Positions 24,526 to 32,256 of a stretch of 45,657 nucleotides of DNA are shown here, in pieces. This DNA comes from Streptomyces sp. NK08204. GTDB taxonomy: Bacteria > Actinomycetota > Actinomycetes > Streptomycetales > Streptomycetaceae. The notes beneath the pieces are model-generated. The model saw only the letters and a program-made list of their open reading frames with translations. It did not search any database and was not told where the DNA came from. The first letter of the stretch is position 1. Each line of letters opens with the position of its first letter. The position numbers and the translations under genes are program-made. Location: contig NZ_JAINVF010000039.1 of assembly GCF_020400585.1 (NCBI RefSeq), positions 1 to 45,657 on the forward strand. The letters are read 5' to 3'.

Positions 24526-26226
24526 TCAGTGGAGTTCCTGGACCGGCTCCCGTTCCTCGGCGGGGCCGCTCTGGTGGCCGATCGCCGCGTGCCCGTCGGA
24601 GGAGTGGCCGTGGTGTTCCAGGGCGTGCTGCAGTTCCTGCGGGGTCGGTGTGGCGACCTGGCCGCCGTTCAGCCAGCGGTTGAGCTTGAAGCGCAGGGCC
24701 TGCTTGCGGAACTCGGGGTTGCGGACGCCGTCCTGTTCCCGCACGGGCGCCGGCAGCGCCTCCGCGGACTCCCGGGACAGCAGCATGTACTCCGTGCCGC
24801 GCTCCAGGCGCTCGTGCACCTCGATGAACTCGCCGTGCGGCAGCCGCTTGATGATGCCGGTCTCGCGGCCGTGCAGCAGCTTGTCGCGGTCCCGCAGCTG
24901 CAGGCCCAGGCAGATCCGGTAGGTGATGACGTACGCCAGCGCCGGGATGACGAAGACGCCGATCCGGACCACCCAGGTGATCGAGTTGACGGACAGATGG
25001 AACTTCTCGGCCAGGACGTCGTTGGCACCGCCGAAGAACAGCACCAGGTACAGGGCGCAGAAGGCGACGCCGAACGAGGTGCGGGCGGGCCGCTCGCGCG
25101 GGCGGTCCAGGAGGTGGTGCTCACGCTTGTCGCCGGTGACCCAGGCCTCCAGGAACGGCCAGAGGGCGAGCGACAGGGCCATCACCGTGGGCAGGAGGAC
25201 GGCCGGGATGATGACGCCGAGGTTGACGGTGTAACCGCCGACGGTGAACTCCCAGGCGGGCATCGCTCGTAGTGCGCCTTCGAGGAAGCCCATGTACCAG
25301 TCGGGCTGGGAGCCCTGGGAGATCTGGTCGGGTCGGTACGGGCCGAAGTTCCAGATCGGGTTGATCTGGGCGATGCCCGCCATGAGCGACAGGATGCCGA
25401 AGACCACGAAGAAGAAGCCGCCGGCCTTGGCCGCGTAGTTCGGCATCAGGGGCTGGCCGATGACGTTGTTCTCGGTGCGGCCGGGGCCCCGGAACTGGGT
25501 GTGCTTGTGGTAGAAGACCAGGATCAGGTGGACGGTGGCCAGGGCCACCAGGATTCCCGGCACCAGCAGGATGTGGATGCTGTAGAACCGGGAGATGACG
25601 TCCTCGGCCGGATACTCGCCGCCGAAGATGAACATCGTCAGGTACGTACCGACCAGCGGGATGGCGAGGGTGACGCCCTCCAGGATGCGCAGGCCGGTGC
25701 CGGAGAGCAGGTCGTCGGGGAGCGAGTAGCCGACGAAGCCCTCGATGATGGCCAGGACGAGCGTCAGGAAGCCGATCAGCCAGTTCATCTCACGCGGCTT
25801 GCGGAACGAACCGGTGAAGAAGTGCCGCAGCGTGTGCAGGCTGAGCGCGGCGACCATGGTCAGAGCCGCCCAGTGGTGCAGCTGGCGGATGAACAGGCCG
25901 CCGCGCACCTCGAAGCTGATCTTGACGGTGGACTCGTATGCCTCCGACATCCGCGCACCCTGGAGCGGGACGTACGGGCCGTGGTAGACGACCTCGCTCA
26001 TGCCCGGCTTGAAGAACAGGGTGAGCCAGACCCCGGTGAGAAGCAGGATGATCAGGCTGTAGAGCGCGATCTCACCGAACATGAACGACCAGTGCTCGGG
26101 AAAGACCTTGCGGGACAGCTTGCCCCATTTGTAGATCGCGAGCCGACCGTCCATCCAGTCGGCGACTCGCTCGCCGTGCGACGCCTGGTTGCGCTCGCTC
26201 TGCGGCGCCCTCTCGGTCGTGCTCAT
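24526..26226 (-). CDS. qcrB: Cytochrome b subunit (QcrB) of the bcc complex, stand-alone copy
   Basis: The 566-residue protein is full length for actinobacterial QcrB. Heme-ligand histidines lie in helix 2 (QLHHWAAL, His117/118; His131 further on) and helix 4 (FYSIHILLVPG, then VHLILVFYHKHTQF). LPDDLLSGTGLRI belongs to the quinol site, and PDWY (in SQPDWYMGFLEGAL) is the actinobacterial form of the PEWY motif. A C-terminal extension follows. QcrB oxidises menaquinol within the bcc-aa3 supercomplex. The housekeeping gene normally sits in qcrCAB. Here neither qcrC nor qcrA is present, it has its own terminator, and it lies within the gene cluster. I infer a paralogue that could replace a poisoned subunit. 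Positions 26227-26524 hold no gene and presumably its promoter. Confidence 0.93.
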   Translation of the reverse strand: MSTTERAPQSERNQASHGERVADWMDGRLAIYKWGKLSRKVFPEHWSFMFGEIALYSLIILLLTGVWLTLFFKPGMSEVVYHGPYVPLQGARMSEAYESTVKISFEVRGGLFIRQLHHWAALTMVAALSLHTLRHFFTGSFRKPREMNWLIGFLTLVLAIIEGFVGYSLPDDLLSGTGLRILEGVTLAIPLVGTYLTMFIFGGEYPAEDVISRFYSIHILLVPGILVALATVHLILVFYHKHTQFRGPGRTENNVIGQPLMPNYAAKAGGFFFVVFGILSLMAGIAQINPIWNFGPYRPDQISQGSQPDWYMGFLEGALRAMPAWEFTVGGYTVNLGVIIPAVLLPTVMALSLALWPFLEAWVTGDKREHHLLDRPRERPARTSFGVAFCALYLVLFFGGANDVLAEKFHLSVNSITWVVRIGVFVIPALAYVITYRICLGLQLRDRDKLLHGRETGIIKRLPHGEFIEVHERLERGTEYMLLSRESAEALPAPVREQDGVRNPEFRKQALRFKLNRWLNGGQVATPTPQELQHALEHHGHSSDGHAAIGHQSGPAEEREPVQELH

Positions 26227-26524
26227 ACCCGCGCGCTCTCCCCTCGCGTGCCGTGAAGCGGCTGGAACGCTATCGGCGCAAACCGCGTCCGGACAACCGC
26301 ATTCAAGCCATTACATGCCCTCAACTGGACGGATTCTCGAGCGCGGTGCGAGCGGTCGGCCAGCACGTCGGTTCCCTCCGTACCTAACAGGCCGGGCCCA
26401 AGGACCCGTCTATCGGTCCCTACCCGCTCCCGGCAACTCAAGTCGCCTTCCGTGGCGGCTAGTTGCTCCACTCTTGTCATACCAGAAAGCGTAATGGCCG
26501 CGTCTTTCGGCTTGACGACCGGGT

Positions 26525-28048
26525 TCACCGGCCGGTGCCGCTCCAGTGGACCGAGGAGCTCGCGGCCCGTGGACTGGCGGAGCCGATCGAGACCCCGAAG
26601 GCGGGTGTGGCCGGCGTGGCGAGGCGGCGCCGTCGGGTGTCGGCGTGGGTGGTGCTGGGCGGTGTCGCGGCTGCCGGGCGGCGCGGGGCGCGCAGCAGGG
26701 CCCGCAGCTCACGCGGCCGGGGCAGGGCGGGGGGCGGGTTGACCGCCTGGAAGCGTTCGAGCAGCAGCGTCGCCGCGTGGGGGTCGGTGGTCGCGGCGGC
26801 GGCGAGCCGGGCCGCGTAGCGCCGGCCGAGGCGGGCGGCCGGTCCGTCGGGCAGGTCCTGGCCGGTGCCGGCCACGCCCAGGTTGCGCAGGCTCGACCGC
26901 CAGGCGGGAGCCAGGTGCTGGGCGAGGGCCTGGCGCAGCCGGTAGCTGATGCCCACGGCGGTGCCGTGGCCGGCGAGCAGGTGGTCGAGGACGAGCGCGC
27001 CCTGCACGGCGAGCGTCATGCCGTGCCCGTGGGCCGGGTCGACGGCGACGAAGGCGTCGCCGACGACGACGAACTGGTCGGGCCAGCGGCGCAGCTTCTC
27101 GTAGTGGCGCCAGCGGTTCTCGGTGCCGGCGCAGGTGTAGACCGGGCCGAGGGGGGTGGCGGCCTCGATGACCTCGCGCAGCAGCGGGTGGCGCAGCTCC
27201 CCCGCCGCGGCCAGCAGGCCCTCGTGGTCGGTGGGGGGCCGTCTGCCGTCGCCGAAGCTGAGCGTCACCGACCAGCGTCCGCCCTCGATGGGCTGGAGGA
27301 TGCCCTGGCGCGGGTGGTCGGCCGAGCCCATCAGCAGCAGGCCGCTCCAGTCGGCGACATGACCGATGGGCGGCGCGAACACGGTGGAGGCGTACGTGGT
27401 CCGGGTGCGGGCCACCGATTCCCTGGGCGTCTGGTAGCCGAGCTCGGCCAGCCAGCGCGGGGCGCACGAGCCGCGCCCGGAGGCGTCGACCACGAAGTCG
27501 GCCTCGATCAGGCGCCGGGGGCCGAAGCCGTCGGAGGCCCGCCGGTCCCGGCCGCGCGCCCACACGCCGACGACCGTGTCGCGGCGGCCGGGCTCCAGAG
27601 CGACGACCTCGTGCTCGGAGAGGAAGGTAACCTTCGGGTCGGCGCGCAGCCGGTCGCGTACGACACCGTCGATCAGGTCGCGGCCGGCGCTCAGTGCTAA
27701 CAGGCCGCAGTCCTGGCGGGGCAGCCAGCCGGCCGGGCCGAGCACCAGCACGTCCTCGGGTATCCGCACGGGAACCGCTCCGGCGCGGGTGAGATCCGCG
27801 ACGATGCCCGGGAACAGCTGCTCCAGGCCCTGGTGTGCGGTGGGCATGAGGGTGTGGGTGTGCCGGGCCTGGGGCACGCCCCGGCGCCGCCCGGATCCGC
27901 GGGGCAGCCGGTCGCGCTCGATCACGGTGACCCGGTCCATGAAGTCGGCCAGGGTCCGCGCCGCGGTGAGCCCGGCGAGGCCGGAGCCGATCACCACCGC
28001 GTGGCCGTGGCCGCCGGCCCTGTCGATCGCCGTTGCGTCCAGGCTCAT
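26525..28048 (-). CDS. FAD-dependent epoxidase/monooxygenase (Lsd18/MonCI-like)
   Basis: The 507-residue protein has an N-terminal FAD fold (HAVVIGSGLAGLTAARTL), GVPQARHTHTLMPTAHQGLEQLFPG, the DASGRGSCAPRWLAELGY segment, ENRWRHYEKLRRWPDQFVVVGDAF with the GD motif, and a C-terminal helical part. This set resembles the flavin epoxidases Lsd18 and MonCI of polyether pathways and relatives acting on terpenoid alkenes. The likely role here is epoxidation of the prenyl chain before cyclisation, but this is inference. I start at ATG 28048 (AGAGGGG upstream) rather than 28084. The last ~70 residues are low in quality. It lies 336 bases downstream of the polyprenyl synthase gene on the same strand. 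Confidence 0.75.
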   Translation of the reverse strand: MSLDATAIDRAGGHGHAVVIGSGLAGLTAARTLADFMDRVTVIERDRLPRGSGRRRGVPQARHTHTLMPTAHQGLEQLFPGIVADLTRAGAVPVRIPEDVLVLGPAGWLPRQDCGLLALSAGRDLIDGVVRDRLRADPKVTFLSEHEVVALEPGRRDTVVGVWARGRDRRASDGFGPRRLIEADFVVDASGRGSCAPRWLAELGYQTPRESVARTRTTYASTVFAPPIGHVADWSGLLLMGSADHPRQGILQPIEGGRWSVTLSFGDGRRPPTDHEGLLAAAGELRHPLLREVIEAATPLGPVYTCAGTENRWRHYEKLRRWPDQFVVVGDAFVAVDPAHGHGMTLAVQGALVLDHLLAGHGTAVGISYRLRQALAQHLAPAWRSSLRNLGVAGTGQDLPDGPAARLGRRYAARLAAAATTDPHAATLLLERFQAVNPPPALPRPRELRALLRAPRRPAAATPPSTTHADTRRRRLATPATPAFGVSIGSASPRAASSSVHWSGTGR

Positions 28049-28340
28049 CTCCCCCGCCCCTCTTGCGTGTTGTGCATGCATCATGCGGTGCGCGGGCGTC
28101 CGAGCGGCAGGGCTTTCTCAGCCGGGCGTGGGATGCCGGGCGCGGGGTGCGCCGCCGTGACGGTGCCCGGGGCGCCCGTGTTCCGGGCGTTTGGCTCCGA
28201 TGTGCCTGGTGGGGTGCTTACGCCCGCCTGTGCCTGTGGTGCCGGGCGGGGCGGGGGGTTCCAGCGAGGGTCCAGTGAGCCACGAAACGGGCTCTGGCGG
28301 GAATCGAGCCATGAGGTGCCCCGCGGGTGAGCCGGGGGGC

Positions 28341-28381
28341 GGTGGGACCGGCCTGGCCGCCCTGGCCGGGCCGGTCCCGCC
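28341..28381 (-). terminator. Terminator-like hairpin after the polyprenyl synthase gene
   Basis: GGGACCGGCC-T-GGCC and GGCC-G-GGCCGGTCCC pair around GCCCT, directly behind the stop codon at 28385. There is no T tract. The rest of 28049-28340 shows no gene I can support. Confidence 0.6.
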
Positions 28382-28384
28382 GGC

Positions 28385-29452
28385 TCACGCGTTGCGGTAG
28401 GCGACCCGCCTGGCCATCTCGGCCAGTTCGTCGCGCCAGACCTGGTCGACGGGCGCGTCGGCGATGGCCTTGCAGCCCCGCTCGACGAGGCCGTCGATGT
28501 GCTTTTCGACATCGGCGGGAACACCGGTGTCCAGCAGGCGGCGGCGCACTTCGTCGGGGGTGTGTCCCGGCTCCGTGATCAGGGTGTGGATGTGCTCGTC
28601 GCGCTGCATCGCCCAGCCCAGCAGCAGCGTCATCTTGTGCTGGGTGAAGTCGAGGCCGGCGGGCTTGCCGGTGTCCGCGGAGTCGCCGAAGGCGTCCAGC
28701 AGGTCGTCGCGGAGCTGGAACGCCTCGCCGACGGCCTCGCCGTACTCCGCGAAGGCGGGAGCGAGGTCGCCGCGGCCCGCCGCCTTCGCCCCCACGACCA
28801 GGGGCCGGTGGATGGTGTAACGGCCCGACTTGATCTTGGCGATCAGGCGGGAGAGCCGGGGGTCGACGGAGAACTCGGCAGCAGCGTGGACGTCCGCGTA
28901 CTGGCCGATCATCACCTCGGAGCGCAGCTTGTGCCACTCGGGGAGGGCCGACGCCGGCGCCTCGGACATCAGCTCGTCGGAGTAGGCGAGCGCGAGGGCG
29001 CCGACGAGGATGGCCACGCCCTCGCCGAACCGGCGGTCCTCGCCCTGCCAGTCGTTGCTCCGGTGCACGTCCATGTGCTTCACGTGGACGGTCGGCAGTC
29101 CGCGCCGCTGGCTGGAATCGTCCAGGACGTCGTCGTGGATGAGAAGGGCCAGGTGCAGCATCTCCAGGGCCGCACCGGCGGCCACGATCCCGGGGTCCTC
29201 GGGGTCGCCGCCCGCGGCGAGGTAGCCGGCGATGGCGAAGGCGGGCCGGATGCGCTTGCCGCCGGAGGCGATCATCTCGGACAGCGCGTCGACGGGGATG
29301 ACCGCGCGTTCGTCCACTTCCGCCCACGTCTCACGCTCGGCCGAGAGCAGGGAGCGCAGCCGGTCCTCGACTCGCTGGAGCAGGCCGGTGCTGGTGCGGC
29401 GCGCGAAGTCGGCCGCCTCCTGACCGCTGCCGGTGGTCACGTCCGAAGTCAC
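28385..29452 (-). CDS. All-trans polyprenyl diphosphate synthase
   Basis: The 355-residue enzyme condenses IPP with allylic diphosphates. It has GGKRIRP (IPP binding), the first aspartate-rich motif LLIHDDVLDDS and the second FQLRDDLLDAFGD. The residue five before the first motif is Ala rather than an aromatic, which would allow products longer than FPP. However, the NphB-like enzyme in the cluster uses GPP in its CL190 relative, so chain length stays open. The start is GTG 29452 with AAGGAG six bases upstream; the open frame to 29908 is not coding. It probably provides the prenyl donor from the mevalonate-derived C5 units. Confidence 0.92.
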   Translation of the reverse strand: MTSDVTTGSGQEAADFARRTSTGLLQRVEDRLRSLLSAERETWAEVDERAVIPVDALSEMIASGGKRIRPAFAIAGYLAAGGDPEDPGIVAAGAALEMLHLALLIHDDVLDDSSQRRGLPTVHVKHMDVHRSNDWQGEDRRFGEGVAILVGALALAYSDELMSEAPASALPEWHKLRSEVMIGQYADVHAAAEFSVDPRLSRLIAKIKSGRYTIHRPLVVGAKAAGRGDLAPAFAEYGEAVGEAFQLRDDLLDAFGDSADTGKPAGLDFTQHKMTLLLGWAMQRDEHIHTLITEPGHTPDEVRRRLLDTGVPADVEKHIDGLVERGCKAIADAPVDQVWRDELAEMARRVAYRNA

Positions 29453-29892
29453 ACGTATCTCCTTGAGTATAGATGTAAAGGGCACCTTGAGGCGGAAGCA
29501 CCGAGGGCGGCTGAGCAGGCTACCTGTGGCTCCGGCCGATCGCGTACCCGACCTCATCAGGTGACTGCGCCGACATGGGGCGAATCTCGAGTTCCCCTTT
29601 AGGGACGATCGACTGCGAATGACGAACGTTGACACCCTGAACGGCCCCGTGGAAGCCTCCCTGTGCACCCATAGGTTACGTCTGGGCAGCGTCGGGGGGT
29701 ATGGAACGCAGGTGACGCGCTGTATCCGGCAAACACGTCTGGGTTCTTTCAGCGATTTCGGCGTGGGATCCGGCCGTACCGGCTCTCCCTCTCTCCAGGG
29801 GCCATCGATCCGACCATAACTGCGCAACCCGCATAGGGCATTCGTGTGCTCCTTGACGGTTGCCGGGCGAGCCACCTCGTGAAGGAGATTGA
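29453..29892. promoter_or_regulatory. Divergent control region between polyprenyl synthase and OvmZ-like genes
   Basis: These 440 bases hold no convincing ORF. They must carry the promoters for both flanking units. A TTGACA lies at 29628-29633 and a TAGGTT at 29670-29675 on the plus strand, but they are too far apart to form one promoter. No clear SARP heptamers are visible. Confidence 0.3.
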
Positions 29893-30522
29893 ATGGAGTT
29901 TCACGCATGCCCCGGAACTCACACCCAGGAACGTCGCACGGCCACCGGGGCCGTGCTCTGCGTCCCGTGCATCAGGCAGGTGCAGAGTAACCTGCGCGCC
30001 CTCCCCGGTCTCTACCAGGAGAGCCTGCACCACATAGCGCCCATATCCAGACGAATGAACCAGACGAGAGTGTCCGGGAGCCGCAGTCGGGATCACCTGA
30101 ACATGGCCGCACTCGACACCCGGCACAACATCCTGACCATTCTCGAGTCGTGGTCGGGATTCGTCGTCGAAAAGCTTGGAAAAAGCGCACCCACGCGCAC
30201 GGTCCCGGACTTGACGCGATTTTTGCTGATCCACTTGGAGTGGCTCGTCACACAGCCACCGGCCGTTGATTTCGCAGAGGAAATTGACGGTCTCAGGCTG
30301 GAACTGCTGCGCACCATCGACCCCGGCCCGAGTGAACGTCATGCGTTCCACAGGGAGTGTGTCGTGGACAACTGCACGGGGACGATCAACACCTCGGCGC
30401 AGCACATCGGCAACACGGAGAGGAGAAGCATCCGGTGTTCGTCGGGACACAGTTGGGAAATGCACGAATGGATCACTCTACGGCCGCTCATGGAACGGCA
30501 GCGGAAGGCGGTCAGCGCATGA
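29893..30522 (+). CDS. OvmZ-like putative regulatory protein with zinc-binding cysteines
   Basis: The 209-residue product has a cysteine/histidine cluster at the N-terminus (FHACPGTH, then VLCVPCIRQ) and a second at the C-terminus (CVVDNC, then IRCSSGHSWEMHEW). This suggests two zinc sites bracketing a helical middle. It resembles proteins called OvmZ in Streptomyces aromatic polyketide clusters, which occur with a small HTH partner (OvmW). The next gene is such a partner, overlapping by ATGA. Start ATG 29893 has AAGGAG five bases before. A regulatory role is inferred. Confidence 0.65.
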   Translation: MEFHACPGTHTQERRTATGAVLCVPCIRQVQSNLRALPGLYQESLHHIAPISRRMNQTRVSGSRSRDHLNMAALDTRHNILTILESWSGFVVEKLGKSAPTRTVPDLTRFLLIHLEWLVTQPPAVDFAEEIDGLRLELLRTIDPGPSERHAFHRECVVDNCTGTINTSAQHIGNTERRSIRCSSGHSWEMHEWITLRPLMERQRKAVSA

Positions 30523-30698
30523 AGCCGCCACGCCACCGGCTCGTACCCACGAACGTGGCCGCGCTGGCCGCGGGCGTCTCGGAGGCGACGATCCGCAAGT
30601 GGGTGAGCCGCGGGAAGATCACCCGGTACGGCACACCGGGCCGCTCGGAGTTCGACATAGACGAACTCACGCAGATCGCGCTGCAGCGAAGGCGCTGA
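30519..30698 (+). CDS. OvmW-like small HTH protein
   Basis: The 59-residue product is one MerR/excisionase-like helix-turn-helix: VPTNVAALAAGVSEATIRKWVSRGKI, then RYGTPGRSEFDIDEL. Its start overlaps the stop of the OvmZ-like gene (ATGA), so the two are translated together. Such a lone HTH could bind DNA while the zinc protein serves as effector. Whether it acts on this cluster is unknown. Confidence 0.75.
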   Translation: MKPPRHRLVPTNVAALAAGVSEATIRKWVSRGKITRYGTPGRSEFDIDELTQIALQRRR

Positions 30699-30774
30699 TC
30701 CAGCAGCCGCACATCGTGGCCGTCACAGCATGCGCGCAGGTCGGCGGGGTACCTGCGGATGTGAAGCGGCCTTT

Positions 30775-30813
30775 GTGAGCGTCGGGCGCCGGTGGACGGC
30801 ACCCGACGCTCAC
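30775..30813. terminator. Inverted repeat between convergent ovmW-like and creD-like genes
   Basis: GTGAGCGTCGGG (30775-30786) and CCCGACGCTCAC (30802-30813) are perfect 12-base arms around a 15-base loop, placed between two convergent genes. It probably terminates both messages. No T tract is present. Confidence 0.6.
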
Positions 30814-30816
30814 GGC

Positions 30817-32256
30817 TCATCGCCTGCGGGTCGGGGGCAGTGACCGGGTCAGCGCGCGGTCCGTCAGCGGGCCCGCGGCCCCGGTGTACGCCTCCGGCTC
30901 GAACAGGTCCGACAGCCGGGCGTCGGCGAGGACGGCCGACGCCCGGCTGTCCTGTCTGAGAACGTCGGCCAGCGGCTCACCGGTCCGCGCCGAGTGCGCG
31001 GACGCCTCGTTGAGCAGATCGCGTGCCTGGGCCTTGCCGAGCAGCGGGGCGAGGACGACGGCGATCCGCTCCGAGACGATCTGCCCCCCGGTGATCTCGG
31101 TGTTGGCGCGCATGCGCCAGGGATCCACCGACAGCTGGGAGACGAGTTCCACCGCCTGGTGCGCCGCGCCGCCGGCCAGCCGCAGCAGGGCGCGCAGGGA
31201 TTCCCATTCGGCATGCCAGGCGCCGGCCGAACGCTCGTCCTCACTGGGCAGGCAGCCCAGCACCGTCGCGGCGAGCTGCGGCGCCTGCAGCGCGGCGGAC
31301 CTGATGGCCGTGGCGAGCACGGGGTTGCGCTTGTGCGGCATCGCCGAGGACGCGCCCCGGCCGCTGGGGGCCGGTTCGTGCACCTCACCGACCTCGGTGC
31401 GGGTCATCGACAGCACATCGACCGCGATCTTGCCGAGGGCACCGCACAGGAACGCGGCTGCCGTGGCCACATCCACCACCGGCGTGCGCAGCACGTGCCA
31501 GGGCAGGAGCGGGGCGCGCAGCCCCAGTTCGGCCGCGAACGCCTCCGTCAGCTCCTGGACGTAGGCGGCCGGGTCGGCGTCCGGCGCGAACTCGAGGTAG
31601 CCGGCCAGGGTGCCGGCCGCGCCGCCGAGCTGGACGGGAAGTCCCTGCTCGGCGATCGCGTCCAGCTTCTGGGCAGCGTCCAGGAGGAGGTGGCGCCAGC
31701 CCGCCGCCTTGAGACCGAAGGTCGTCGGCACCGCGTGCAGGGCCAGGGTGCGGCCCGCCATCAGGGTGTCGCGGTGCTCCGCGGCCAGAACGGCCAGCGC
31801 CTCCTCGGCACGTTCCACGTCGCCGCGGATCAGCTCCAGGGCCCGCCGGGCGACCAGGATCGTCGCCGTGTCGAGGATGTCCTGGCTGGTGGAGCCGCGG
31901 TGCACATACCGGGCCGCCTCCCGGTCCTCGTCCGCCACCACCGCGGTGAACTCCCGTACGAACGCCACCACCGGGTTGGCGGACTCGCGTGCCCTGTGGG
32001 CCAGGGAGACGAGGTCGAGCCGGTCGGCCCGTGCGGCCTCGGTGATCACCCGCGCGGCAGCCGCGGGCACCGTGCCGAGCCGGGCCTGGGCCCGGCTCAG
32101 CGCCGCCTCGGCGTCCAGCATGGCCTGCAGCCACGCCGCGTCGCAGACCGCGGCCACGACAGGGGTGCCGGCCCAGACCGGTGAGAGCAGACCGGGGTCC
32201 GCCAGCAGCGCCGGGCCGGGCCCCGCCCCGACGGCGAGGCCGGTGTCAGTGTGCAT
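30817..32256 (-). CDS. creD: CreD-like nitrosuccinate lyase (fumarase/aspartase superfamily)
   Basis: The 479-residue protein belongs to the adenylosuccinate lyase / 3-carboxymuconate cycloisomerase branch. It has the superfamily signature GASSAMPHKRNP, with the catalytic serine loop, plus RGSTSQDILDTA and LPVQLGGAAGTLAG. Alone it could be a cycloisomerase. Beside the CreE-like flavoenzyme, whose stop it overlaps by 11 bases, it is better read as CreD, which splits nitrosuccinate into fumarate and nitrous acid. In cremeomycin and related pathways that nitrite diazotises an aromatic amine. It is the last gene of the long minus-strand operon. Confidence 0.85.
   Translation of the reverse strand: MHTDTGLAVGAGPGPALLADPGLLSPVWAGTPVVAAVCDAAWLQAMLDAEAALSRAQARLGTVPAAAARVITEAARADRLDLVSLAHRARESANPVVAFVREFTAVVADEDREAARYVHRGSTSQDILDTATILVARRALELIRGDVERAEEALAVLAAEHRDTLMAGRTLALHAVPTTFGLKAAGWRHLLLDAAQKLDAIAEQGLPVQLGGAAGTLAGYLEFAPDADPAAYVQELTEAFAAELGLRAPLLPWHVLRTPVVDVATAAAFLCGALGKIAVDVLSMTRTEVGEVHEPAPSGRGASSAMPHKRNPVLATAIRSAALQAPQLAATVLGCLPSEDERSAGAWHAEWESLRALLRLAGGAAHQAVELVSQLSVDPWRMRANTEITGGQIVSERIAVVLAPLLGKAQARDLLNEASAHSARTGEPLADVLRQDSRASAVLADARLSDLFEPEAYTGAAGPLTDRALTRSLPPTRRR

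Noticed and set aside
29455..29908. N-terminal extension of the polyprenyl synthase frame
   Set aside because: There is no homology-like sequence, and GTG 29452 has a strong AAGGAG site.
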